From Undaria pinnatifida (Eukaryota > Sar > Phaeophyceae > Laminariales > Alariaceae): DNA of 64,000 nt. Positions 31,118 through 43,269 of this stretch are shown here, in pieces (the stretch's first letter is position 1; the number at the start of each line of letters is the position of its first letter). Under the pieces are notes generated by a model. That model searched no databases and was not told the DNA's origin. It saw only the letters and a list, made by a program, of their open reading frames with translations. A program made the position numbers and the translations under genes. The DNA lies in NCBI GenBank assembly GCA_012845835.1, contig JABAKD010000030.1, positions 11,167,715-11,231,714 of the forward strand, written 5' to 3'.

Positions 31118-32100
31118 CTATTCGCCGCTACCCGGCCGCGTCTCGAGAATCATTTTACGATACGTTGAATCCCCAGCACAAAAAGCACGACTAGCCAAGC
31201 GGGTTTGCAGACACCAAGGACACCGAACGGCCTCCGTCGACGTCGTGTAACGAGTCGGACGGACCGGAAGCTTGGTCGGCCCCGGATCGTCCAGAAAAAA
31301 CGCGCTAGCATCAATACAGTCTCCAGATCGGTGGTAGTCGAACGAGCGCTGATTTTCCCGAGGCACCACCTACCATCCTCGCCATTTAGGACCAAAAATA
31401 ATGTCCTTTGTGATGCCATTTAGGACCAAAAATAATGTCCTTTGTGAAGCGCCGTAGCGCCGTAGCGCCGTAGCTGCGCGGCCAGTCATCGCGAGGCACG
31501 CAGCCCGTAACCAGGCTCCAGAAAATGCTCACCATTACTCCGAAAAAGTGCCCGTTAGGTAGCACCGACGAGCGCATCCGGCGATGCATCCGGGTGGTTT
31601 TGCCTTTGTCGGTTCGGAGTGCCGGCCCAATGCTTGTAGAGCGAACAAAACCTGCTGCCGAGAGAGAGAGATGTAGGTCTAGCTCTCGCTCCGTCCAGCT
31701 CTCGCTCCGTCCAGCTCTCGCTCCGTCCAGCTCTCGCTCCGTCCAGCTCTCGCTCCGTCCAGCTCTCGCTCCGTCCAGCTCTCGTTCCCACAATCGGCGG
31801 GAGCGTCCCATCCAGGCGTCTCATACATAGCCGCGATTGCCTCACCTCGATCACCGACCGATTGTTGTCCGCCTATCCTCTCCACCGCAAGCCTTATATA
31901 AGGGAGCAGAAACAACGTCCTCAGCGACGTCGCACGAGGGGATTTCTTGGTTGACTTGTGTCGTAGCACGTATGGTCTTTGTCTCGCCGAGAAAATATTT
32001 ACGGCGCATACTTGTATATACATGAAGGGGGTGGGGGCTGACACAGGGTTTCGCCGCGCACCACGGAGACTCGCTGTGTGCATCGGCGCCGCGTCGGGGC
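31118..32100 (-). pseudogene. Repeat-family ORF, second copy, broken
   Basis: Minus-strand segments in different frames match the ORF at 1562-2347 in the same order: GGQQSV-DRG, YETPGWDAP, LDLHLS, CVPRDDWPRSY, LNGEDGRWCLGKISA, LDDPGPTKLP and YTTSTEAVRCPWCLQ. It is broken by several frame changes and by a minisatellite (31681-31790). A 31-bp stretch with CATTTAGGACCAAAAATAATG is duplicated at 31384-31442. No function can be assigned. Confidence 0.55.
31681..31790. repeat. 16-bp minisatellite inside the repeat-family ORF
   Basis: Nearly seven copies of AGCTCTCGCTCCGTCC, almost without variation. Since 16 is not a multiple of 3, the minus-strand frame cycles through a 16-residue unit (SWTERELDGARAGRSE). 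The host sequence at this point in the other copy (near 2040-2060) encodes the similar SWEREMDLHLS. Confidence 0.9.
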
Positions 32101-33384
32101 GTGTCTGGGTGGGCGGGGGGGGGGGGGGACCCAAACTGCAGAGGTCTAATTAGAAAGAAGAGCTCAGCGGGACAGGAACCGTCCGGCATGTTGTCGGAAG
32201 AGCGGGGAAATATTTTTTTTTCCGAGAAACTCGCCACCTTGAGGAGTTCCAACATCTCTCCCATTTTTTTTTTTTTTTTTGGGGGGGGGGAAGAAAAAAA
32301 AGAAAAGGGTACTTCCCGATGAAAAATTCCATGGACCAAGGCACGTACGGTAGAGGGGATAGTTCCCATTTCGACTACCGTTTTTCTTGCACTCGCGGGC
32401 ACGAGCGACACTCAGTATCTCACCGGACGAAAATATTTTTCGAAAAGAGGTGTGTTTTTTGCCCAGCGCGTAGCTTTCCATTCCATTCCATTCCATTGCG
32501 CGCGTATTCACACACATCCATCGCAAGATCAAAACTTGATGTGAGTACGAAAATTTTAACCTCGCAACGGAAAATGGGCGGTCACTCGCGCGCGAGTGAC
32601 CGCCACGAGCCACAGCAACCCCCCCCCCCCTTCCCCTCCCCCGAAAAAAAAAAAGTGACCCCCTTGCCGTAGAAAATTCAAAATAAAAACGAAAAATTTC
32701 AATGAATTCGGCTTAAGGAGCCCCGTCATATTCCAGAAATCGTTTCAGCGCAAAAAAAGTGACATGTACTTGCTATGTGCTTCTAGTGTAGTAGCATGCG
32801 CGCGTCACCGACACCAACACAGCGCAAGAGTCTTCTAGGAAAGGATTTTTCCGTCCATTTTGAGCGAAAGTTTTTTTTTTACTTGCGCCTCTGAGTGTAT
32901 TCGCGCCCGGCTGGGTGCGCGCTGGCCTTTCACGCGTTTTGATGAACAGCTGGTGGCCGTGGCGGCCGTACCGTATAAAAGCAAAAACAAAAAAACATGC
33001 AGTTCCCCACGCGACAAAAAGTTTTGGAACCCAGCGCATGGTCATAACGGCACATACATGGCATGCCCCGACAGGATCGTTTTTCAAAAATACCTAAACC
33101 ACCATGACTAGGTATGCGTCCCACTGGTCGTTGCGAGCGAAGAGGGGAGGGAGGCGGGGAGGGGGGAGGGGGGGGGGGGGTGAGGCCGGGTTGGTTGACG
33201 GACGTGGAAGAAGAACGATGCAATCGTCGGTGGCGTGGAGGCAAGATCTTTTCCCCAGCGAAACCGTGACAGATCTCCGAAAAGGAGGGGTGCTGGGGCG
33301 AAGAGGAAAACGCGCCAAAAAACGTGAGCAGGCAGCGCGGCCGGTGGAAGGCCGCGAAAAATGTGGAGTCACCCCGTCCACGGG
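32101..33384. other. Gene-free interval with homopolymers
   Basis: T-run and G-run at 32265-32290, an ATTCC microsatellite (32478-32497) and a C-run near 32620. No supported gene. Confidence 0.4.
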
Positions 33385-33540
33385 GTATGGGTTACACTCG
33401 ATCAAAAATCGACGAGCAGTGGGATTGCTGAAGGCAAGAACCGGGGGGTGGGAGAAGGGACGACACCTGTGACCACGGCTTATTATCCAGATGCTGGAAA
33501 GTACAGAAATAATTTGAAGAAGAAAAAAAAAAAAAAAAAT
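33385..33540 (-). repeat. Dispersed repeat W, inverted copy
   Basis: Minus-strand match to 13190-13345 and 52413-52570, ending in an A-run (33521-33539) on the plus strand. Confidence 0.6.
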
Positions 33541-35434
33541 GGAAAAAAAGGGGTTAATTATGCACTTTTTGAGCCAAAAAAAAGGTATACCTGGCGGGCC
33601 GAGCTCCTCAACAGTGTGGACCACACTATCGGCTAGTATTATTACCTGCATACTTTTTCGAGAGTATAGTATTACTATCAATAATAGCGTTTTAGTACTA
33701 GCGCGCAGACGATTGGCCGGCTTGCGCGAACGAACGCCGAAGTCGGAGTCATGCTTCGGGTGATGATGGATGATGGATGATGGATGATGCAACATTGTTG
33801 ACTTTACGTCGAGCTGTATGTGTAGCTCCTCATGCTGGGAGCTCGGAAAATTATCAGAATATGCTGCATCCCTACCGTGGGACGGCTCTGTGTTACCGCA
33901 CGTGTACAACGGAGGTTAAACGAAACGTGCACGTGAGCACTCCCCTCCCATGGCGTCGCCGCTGACTCTGGGTCAGTGGATATGGTGCAGTAACTAAGTT
34001 CTTGACCTAAATGCGTCGGATGGGTTGTGGCATCTGGCACGAAGGCTAGCTGCCATGTTTATCCTGTTGCCGCTGCTGGTCGGCGCCCGAATACAGAAAG
34101 CGACGAGGTCGTTTATTATTCGGCGGCAGCACCGAGGGCGTCCACGTCGACGGTAGCGACTGAGGGCGTCCACGTCGACGGTAGCGACTGAGAGAGGGCG
34201 AGGGAGGGCCCGAAACTCGAAAGAAGGGCGCCCAGCGAGGCTCGACCCGCGCAGTCGGACGGAAGCTGCATCGTCGGGGCAGCCGTGTGTTGGAGTACGA
34301 GGTGTGGGTCCGCGCGCGACGACGGCCCCAACGGCCGTCACGGGGAGCGTGGAACGCGTCGGTGGGATGCCGTCGATCGAAGGAGACACACCCTGCCGGG
34401 TCCTAGATACCATTTTCAAAAGCAAAAGCTGCGCGGTGTGCCTATAGCAAGCAGGAGCTGCTTGTTGGCCTCCGAGTGGAGATACATGCAGCCCGACCCA
34501 GAAGACGGCAATGTACCAGGACACCCGAGTTTTGCCTTAATTTAACAGTTTCCAGCGCCTTGTGGTCCAAACGACGCTGAGATCTTCTTCGTGCTCCAAG
34601 GTCGCCTCGAAGGTTCTTGATTACCCACACACAGCAGTGCTGCCAGCTTCAGGGTCGAGCGGGGTCCAGAGTCCCTCCGAGTCGAAGGTAGCGCGACTAT
34701 CGCAGGCGGCGATACCAGGTAGCGCGACTATCGCATGGGAGCGTAGTAAGCGGGCTGTAGCGGGCTGCCCCAAAAAGAGCGCGTTGGCAGGGAGTCAACT
34801 ATATGCTATGCTCGAGCATGGCAGGCGAGGGCCAGACGGTGGCTGCCGTACATTGGTGGGCGCTCCCATCCCCCCCCTCCCCCCCCGGCTCCCATCCCCC
34901 CCTCCCCCCATTCGAACGAAAATGCCACCAAGGTAGACCCGCCGTTTTGTTTCTTTTGGCGGGGAAGCTGCGGTTCGACTGACAATAATATCGTCTCGCG
35001 AGGCTCTAGTGTCAAAATTCAAGTTAATAATCGTCTCCCACATGTACAATGTGTCAAAATTAAGTAGAGTTATCGTTCAAAAATGATCAAATATTCGTGG
35101 TTGTACCCGCAGCTGTCGTGGCCTTCCCCTCTCTTCTGCGAGAACTAGAGTCAAGATCCCACGCGGCATTTCTTGTCGCACCATAACCGGAATATATCAT
35201 CTACCTACCAGCTTTAACGTTCACAGGTAGCTATTATTAAGCTGCAGCTCCCCAGCACATCTACCACATACATACCTGGTATATACCTACCAGAGCCAGG
35301 AATATCGTCTCCGTCTACCATGAGAAGTAACTACGTGTAATGTACATCAGATCTTCATATATATATATGAATACATGGATCAAGATTCACCCCCTCCCGT
35401 GTTCATATTACTCCCACTTACTCATGGCCATATT
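33541..35434. other. Gene-free interval with short duplications
   Basis: It holds a GATGATGG microsatellite (33761-33790), a 28-bp tandem pair GGGCGTCCACGTCGACGG (about 34137-34193) and an 18-bp pair GGTAGCGCGACTATCGCA (34686-34737). No gene is supported. Confidence 0.4.
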
Positions 35435-35650
35435 CTATTCCACGATGGTGATATTCCACGATGGTGATATGCCATGATGGTGATATTCCACGATGGTGAT
35501 ATTCCACGATGGTGATATTCCATGATCGTGATATTCCACGATGGTGATGTTCCATGATGGTGATATTCCATGATGGTGATATTCCATGATGGTGATATTC
35601 CATGATGGTGATATTCCATGATGGTGATACGATACTCCACGATGGTGACA
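35435..35650. repeat. 16-bp minisatellite, about 13 copies
   Basis: Unit ATATTCCACGATGGTG with C/T variation at one position. The minus strand translates in all frames as repeats of ITIMEYHHHGISPSWN type, which is a consequence of the 16-bp period. Confidence 0.9.
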
Positions 35651-38600
35651 AGACAGGCCCCCAAAAACCTGCTGTGGAGCGGAAGCGAGGCATCGCAGGA
35701 TAGTATGGGCTAAGTCAAAAATGGGGAAAAAAAAAAAAACGGAAACAGTTTTAATCCACGGAGACTCGACCCAGCAGGAAGGGCAGCCGCATAATAACAA
35801 AAGTACTCAACAGGGCTATCATTTCGACGCGGGGAAACGCCCCGACCATTTTAGTTACCAAGTAGTGAAAACAAAACGTAGCCTTTTCTTGTGGAATGTT
35901 GGGGGGGGGGGGGTGTGTGTGACTTTTCGCGACGTATGATATGCGAAAACATTATGGCTTTGTACAATGCGAGGGAGTCAGAAGCTTTTAGACCTTTTCG
36001 AAAAGCGGAGGCGAAAGCGTGACGTTTTTTTTGGAACGTGAGCGGGTGGGCTGACCTTGTTGGCAACGCGGGCAATGCCAGGTGGCGACACAGATACACG
36101 TCTCGAAAAAAAAAAGGCGGACGACGGCGTTACTTTTTGCTGCTCGAGCGGGTAACTAGCCGAAGCTTACCTTCCGCCTGAGGTGGACGGCGAAGTGGAC
36201 GGCGGCGTGTCTTTCGAGGTACGCAGACCTTTCGCAAAGTAGATCGTTACGCGTGGCTTTACGGAAAGCGAGGGAGTGACCTGACCTTGAGCGCAAAGTG
36301 GGCGCGCGCAAGGTTCGGATCCGCCCACGCTCGGGGGGGGGGGGGGGGGGGGTTGGCTTGCATGCTATTTTTAGTGTTGAGAAGGGACCTACCACAAAAT
36401 CCAAACCAACGTTTGAAACGAAGTGTTCCTCGCGGAGAGAGAGGTCAGCAACGAACCGCGTTACTTTCGACCCGTTTCCTCCCTGTTTTCGGACGTACGA
36501 TTGCCTCATCCTCTTGCCGTCGACTACCTGGTACATGATTGTACAGATACCTCACAGCAAGAAGAAACGTATCTCTGGCGCCCTTCAAGCGTCCAATAAG
36601 GTCTCCAAGCGTTTCGCGATCTTTCATCGAAAAATATCCTTTGATAATTATTATTCATATATCTTGCATTTTAATTAACAGACTCGCGGTGGGTTGTGGT
36701 GGATTGTGATCAAGACCAAAAGAGTGAGAGATACCACGTGCTCAAAATCATGCAGCAGAGCAGCGGAGAAACCAACGCGCAACGTCCCAACAACTTTCCG
36801 GCGGCCAGAACCGCGCGAGAAACAAAGAAAACAAAAGCACGGAAGGCGGTCGCAACACCAACACGGACAACGAACGGTTGCGCATCGCCAGACACAAAAA
36901 AATCGGACAAAAACAGTAACAGCAAAAGGGGGACGGACACCACGGATGACCCGACACAGCGAATCGGAATTCAAGCAGCAACCAGCGCTCTCACGAACCT
37001 ACTTACATAGGCGTACAGAATCGTGTACACAAGAGAGCAGCCCGTCGGAGCCGAGCTCTGTCCGCGGCAAATTAAACCCACAAAAAAAAAAAGCGCGCGA
37101 CAGAAACCTAAACACAAAATCTAGCAAGGTTAAAAAAAAGCACCACACCACACCGAAAAAAAATACCGTCTCACCATCGTACCACATCACACCACATCAA
37201 TACAATCACCCTATCAACCATATCAAAGTAGTAGTAACAACAGTATTAATAGAGGCCCCCCCCAGCAAGGCCGTGGTGTGCCAGAGCAATACGACCGCCT
37301 TCACTGGGGGAAGCAACCGTATTCCATGGCAGGCCGCGAGTGCAATTTCCCAGTCGCGCCAAGCGATTTCGACCGCCTTAAAATGGGGATACCGCCTTCC
37401 TCAGACCGCGTCATCATGTCACCGCTACTACCGTACACAGTTTGAAAGGCCAAGACTGCACCAATCCCCCCCACATAACCTGCTACTACCAATAAAACTA
37501 CCGCTATATACCACCTCTACTAACGCTGCCGGCGCCGGCGCAGTTCACACATAATCCCCCCCGCAGAAATCTACTCAAAACGTGTAAAATAGAAAACAAC
37601 AACCAAAGAAATTTTGCGGCTTTGAACATGTGCAACAAGCCTGTCCAACCCTCAACAACCCCCCCCCCCCGCAACGACCTATTTCGAAGCATGCATACAA
37701 TTAACCTCGCTAACCACCCATTCCACGCACGCTACGCACTGAACGAACGTGCCACAAAAATATCGGTGGAGGGGGCACGGGCGGGCGGGGGGGGGGGGGG
37801 GGGGAGGGGGAGTTTCGAACCCGGTTTAAGACACATAACACACCAACACAGACGGACACCGCCGTCAACTCGCACCAAAACTGAACCGAAGCCGCGTTTC
37901 AACCAAAGCAGTGCACCTCATGCTGCGCTCGAGCATGTCACCGCTCGCGACGAACAACCTCCCCCCCCCCCCCCCCCCCCCGCCCTCTCCATACCCCCCC
38001 CCCCCCCCCCCTCCCCTCTCCCCCGTCCACACGCCATGAAATCACATGCAACATATTCCTGGGGAGGGAAGGGGGGGGGGGAACCAAAGCATTCTCTTTG
38101 CGTGTACAAGTAGCACAGGCACAAAAGACAGCAGCAACGCGCAGCAAAATAATCCCCACCAATCAATAGTACCTGGCGAGCGCCACAGATTACGTCTCGG
38201 GCTGTCATCGCCAATGCAACAAAATGGGAGAGGGAGGCAACTCACTCACTCGTTCACTCTCTTTCGTGCGTGCGCCGCTGCGCTTAGGTATCGTCCAAAT
38301 CCCACGGGGAAAACGCTGCACGGGCGCCCGCCCGCCTCGTCACCCCCCTCGAGCTGGGTCTGTCCCATCCCAACCCAATACAAGCACATTTAGTATTGTA
38401 ATGACAACGGGAGGCGTTCTTAATCTTAATATAGCAAGCACACACACGAGTACGCGCGTGCGTACGTACGTACGTACGTACGAATGAACGAACACCAAGC
38501 AAAGCCAAAATTTTAAAAGAAAATGGTTTGTGGTTGCTGTTGCCTTGCAAGGTGCAAGGTGCTGCTCCCTGTTTCTTGGCGCAGTCAATCAATCGACACT

Positions 38601-38738
38601 GCAACAAACCTCCCGTATCCTGTATAGAAGCGATACCATACGCTCACAAGCCCCCCCCTCCCCCCCCCCACCCCGCCTTCCCCACAACCCAGTCCCTCCC
38701 CTCTCCCGCTCCACGCATGCTCCCAAAACCGTACCCCT
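35651..38738. other. 3-kb interval without a supported gene
   Basis: It holds G-runs (35900, 36333, 37785), C-runs (37660, 37963-37981, 38000) and a TACG microsatellite (38460-38483). A 287-codon plus-strand open frame at 36694-37554 has no domain and skewed Lys/Thr/Ser content; I do not call it. Part of the interval may be the 3' untranslated region of the gene that ends near 38739. Confidence 0.4.
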
Positions 38739-38832
38739 TTATGCCAAAGCAGACCAGCTGTCTAAAGAATCTGGGACCCAAACCTTCCCCCCCGACGTCC
38801 CTGATCTCATGCCTAGGGTGGCGGCGGCGGCG

Positions 38833-38864
<32 letters not shown>

Positions 38865-40008
38865 TGGGCGACGAGACACCCAGCGCCCGTCAGGCGTGGT
38901 CTCCTGCCCCCTCTCCGCCCCTCCTCCTCCTCCTGCCTCCGACGACGGCGAGGACGAGTAGCAAGAGGAGGAGGAGGAGGAGCCCCCCTGGCCACCTTCG
39001 GTAACGTTGGGCCCGCCCACACCTCCCTCGCGCGATGGCAACGCCGCCCCTCGTTCGGCGAGAGGGAGGGTAACGGATGCCGACCGCCCTCCCGCCGCCG
39101 TGTTCTCCTCGCCAACGCCCCTACGGGCCGCAGGCTCTGGCCCCAGTGGCACATCGTTCTCGTCCAACCCCGAGACAGCCGTGGAAAACTCAACACTCTG
39201 CCGGTGATTCCGCCGCCGTTGATGATGCCCTTGTTGCTGCTGGCGCTGCTGGCGTGACTCGCGCTGGTGCCTCTCCTGATGTAGAAGCTGCAGCCGCTCG
39301 AGGTCGGCAAGTCGGGCTGCCGAAGACGGCACCAACACGCTCGCCGCTTCCGAAGGGGCGGCGGCGGCGGCGGTGACGGACGACGACGACGACGATGACG
39401 GCGGCGGCAACGGCGACAGGTCTTCTTCCGCAGTAGCCTGGGCTCTGGCAGCCGTCGGCAACAGCTTCCGCAAAGAGCGCTTCACGATTTTTTGCTTTGA
39501 TATGCTGCTACCCCCGTTAGCGTCTCCGCGAGTACTCCCGTCATCTTCTTCGCTGCTACCGTCAACAGAGTCCCTGCTAATGCTAGACCCCGACATCAAG
39601 CGGTCCCGACCGTAATTTGCACACCATGTTGGTTCGGTTCGAGGGGAAACTTCTTTCGCGTACGTCCTCACCGCGCCCGCGCCCGGGCCGGCACTGTTGG
39701 AACCACCACTGTTGCTGCCGCCCCAAACCCCACCCCCACCCCCAGGGTCACCACCCCCACCGATGCCGCGGCCTCGACTGCCACCGCCATTCCCTGCGGC
39801 CCATACAATGTGGTGAGACCGAGAGGTCGCGAGGACCTTCTCCACGGCGGTACCGGTAGCGCGCAGATCACCGCTGCTGCTGCCTCTGCTGCTGCTACCG
39901 CTACCGCTACCGCCACCGCTGCTTCCCTTGCCACTTCCGCCATCGCCACCGTCATCACCCCCCCCCCCCGCCACCACCACCACCCCCCCCACCACCAACA
40001 CCACCAAC
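38739..40008 (-). CDS. Probable terminal coding segment of the large gene
   Basis: A 422-codon open frame ends at TAA 38739-38741. It is offset by one frame from exon K, and the two frames meet at a 12-C run (39958-39969 on the plus strand). A one- or two-base length change in that run would make them continuous through poly-Gly. Otherwise an intron must lie here. Content: Ser/Gly-rich, then SISKQKIVKRSLRKLL, LADLERLQLLHQERHQRESR with a poly-Gln stretch, and a Ser/Ala-rich end. Much of it is probably disordered. Confidence 0.5.
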
Positions 40009-43000
40009 CTTGCACAAAATGCTCCACTTCTCGCCCATCTGGTGGTTAACTATCGTGAGAAGCGCGGTGACATTCTTGCGTACGGCCGCCTCCACGCTCT
40101 CCACGACGTATCTCTTCACCGCCTCCTCGAACGCGGATGCTGCCAGGTTGTACACGGCGCTCAGGGCGTTGTTGCTGACGTGCACCTTCACCGCGAGCAC
40201 CGACACCCGCAGCCGCGTGAGGCGCAAACCTTTCGGTGCGCTCTTTGGGGCCCCCTTTGGAGCAACCTTCGGAGCGCCCATCGGGGCTATCGGGGCTCCC
40301 CTTGGAGTGCCTCTAGGAGTACCCTTTCGGGTGGGGGTATCCCTCGGGGTACCTCGCGGGGTGTCCAAGGCTTCTTCCGCCTTGTTTCCACCACCTTCAA
40401 CTTCTCCCGCCATCGGCAGCTCCTGCGTGTCGAGCTCGAGCTCGATCGTCAGGCCGGACAGCGTCGCCTGGAGACTCCCCGCCGTCTTGAGGTACGGGAA
40501 GTGGGTCTGCTTGACCGACCACTTCACGTCCGCCAGCTCAGCCCCGACAGCCGAGATCCGCGCCACGAGGAAAGGCGCCGAGATCATTTCCGCCGCGGTA
40601 GGGCTCGCAATTGTCCCACTCTTGCCGTCTTTCCCCTTTCCGCCCGACGGGCCCTCCTTCTCCTTCTCGCCCTTCCCGTTGCCCCTCGGCAACTTCTCTC
40701 TACTCGCCATCGACCCACCGCCGCCGCCGCCGCCGCCGCTGCCGAGAGCACCACCACCTCGAGCATGCTTATCATCGCCAACAGCCTTCGACCAGGACCC
40801 GCCCGACCGAAGAACTCCACCGCCCGGAGCCGCCCCGGACGTTGCCGCCGCGCTCGCCGCCGCGCGAGCAGCCGAGCCACCCGACCTCTTCCGCCCCTCC
40901 GTTGCTACCTTCGGCGACAGCTGCTTCGGCGACAGCTGCTTCGACAACAGCTTCGACAACGCCTGCGGCGACGACCGCTTCGGCGACCGCTTCGGCGACA
41001 GCGCAGCTGGAGGGGAGCCGGAGGCGACGCGGGAGGAGGCGCCTATAATGGCCGGGGCCGAAGCAGTACGATCCCCCATCCTTTTCTGCTCGAGCGCCAA
41101 TCTCGCACCACCACTATCATCACCACCACCACCACCGCATTCTCCCTCGTTCTTGCGGACGCCGGCCAACAGAGCACCAGACGACAGGGAGCCAGCCGAC
41201 AGGGCATTCGCCGACAAGGAACCAGGTTGCGTGCCCGACGGCGCGCCAGGATGGGACGCGCCAACTTCGTAAGGCCCCGAACTCTTACGTCGGTTCCATA
41301 TTTTGTGTAGGGAATGCCACTTCCCCCGGTCGGCACGCGGAGCGGGCGCATCGCACACGCCGCTGTCGCGGGGCGGCAGCGGCGGCGGCGGCGGCGGCGA
41401 AAGGTTGGGGTCCTTCTCGCGTCTGCCTCCGCCACAAATGTCGACGGGGGGAACAACGGCGTTTAAGTTGTCGCTGCTGTCGACGCCGGATTTCGTGTGG
41501 CCGCCGCGGGCGTTCTCTTCCCCCTCCTCTTCGTCACTCAACACCCCTTCGTGGCCCTGACGAGGCACAACCGGCACATATAATTTCATGGGGGATTGGT
41601 TCACGTTTAGTATTTTTTTTTTTAACCGCAATCGATACAAGCAAGCACGTGTCAGTGGTGAGGGGGGGGGGGGGGGGGGGGTAATGTGTTTCTTGCCCTA
41701 AGCGGTTTGATCATTGACCACGCGTTCCCTTCAAAACGGAGCTGGGGGGCGCTAACTTGAAAAAATATTCCAAATACGTCAGCTGTGAGTTCGGGAATTT
41801 TAGGGCCGATACTCGTTTTAGCAAGCTGCGTGATACACCCGCCGCTCGTCTTCACAGACGCATTATCGTGCGAATAAATACATGTAACAAATTGCAGGTG
41901 CTGCTCGGAGAAGGCTCCTCAGCTTTTTCTAGACGTAATTTTGAGCTTTTGCCGAGGAAGCTTGCGATGAGGATCTCCGCTCGGCCCGAAACTCCCTCAT
42001 CTTGCTCCCCGACCCCGACTGTGTCGGAGGAGACCTCGGGCGTGCTTGCACCGTGCCCGGGCTGTCGGCTGGCAGGGTGTGCTGAACTCGTTTTTCGCAA
42101 AATTATTTCAAATACGTCAGCTGTGCGTTCGACCAGCTGGGCGGTCGATACTGAGTTCCATCAGTTGAGTGGTATTTGATCAGTTCATAGTATATTGCAA
42201 TTATGAGGTGGAGCAGTGTGGATAGAGTTTGTATTTATTGAAAAAAAAAACTATCCGACCGCATAGCTCGGGACGTTATCACGCATCTACGTGGTAAGGA
42301 CCAAGTAAACCGCGGCATCCCATACTGCAGACCCCCCCCCCCGCGCCCTATACGCCCAAAACGGCGGATCCGAAAAACTGCGATAAACAGCTCAATTTTG
42401 CCATTTCTAATCTGGAAACGCTAACACCGTATTCGGGACGCCCGTGCGAAATCATATCTTCCCTGGCTTTGTGCTCTTTATTTTTTTTAGATGAGTTTCG
42501 GGCGCATTTCTATTTTTGTTTTTGCATTTTCGGCTTGTCTCTAAAAACAGCCAGGAAAGACACGTCTCAACAACATAGACGTTGTAAGAAAAAAAACCAT
42601 TTCCAACCGCGTGAAAATTGGGCTGCGCGTGGCCCATCTCCTGTTTCGACACGGTCTTGGCTGGCCCTGCTCGTAAGAGCGAGCGAGCGAGTAGCATCAC
42701 GGTGCACGCACAGGTGTCTTACAGCCTCCCTCCCTCCCTGCATTGCAGTCCGAAAACCCCTCCTACCACAGCAGCTAGGATTGCCACAATGTCGCCAATA
42801 CTGCAATCAATCGCCAATTCAGTCTTTTCCTACACTGTTTTCGCTCTCAAGTCTCAACGGGGTTTCTAAATATAAACGATACCATCCATCTGCTATCAGC
42901 TATCAGCCGGCGAGGTAGGAATTTTCAGCAATACTGCGACAAGCAAAAAAATACATTCAGCCTCTCAGCAGCACTACGCAAAAAAAACGAAGGGGGGTAG

Positions 43001-43220
43001 GTATTGCAATGTCGGGGGAACGTAACACGTCGGAGCTCCAAATAGTCCAAGGCGCGGAAGCTCTAGGCCTCACTTAACGCCATCATCACGCCATCATCAC
43101 GCCACTAGACTCACCCTTTTGGGGATTCTGAGGGTAAACACGACGAAGCTCACAGACGATATAACCCTATGCACATTCGCGTCTTTTTTTATTGCTCATC
43201 CCATCTATATATATATATCC

Positions 43221-43269
<49 letters not shown>

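Noticed and set aside
31681-35650. CRISPR-like arrays
   Set aside because: Both are uninterrupted 16-bp tandem repeats with no unique spacers, in a eukaryotic genome.
36694-37554. 287-codon plus-strand open frame
   Set aside because: Skewed composition (Lys, Thr, Ser, His), no motif, no repeat of the frame elsewhere, and an AC-rich sequence explains the lack of stops.
39928-41310. Long plus-strand open frames antisense to exon K
   Set aside because: GC-rich shadow frames; the minus strand has splice-consistent phase and ordered protein segments.
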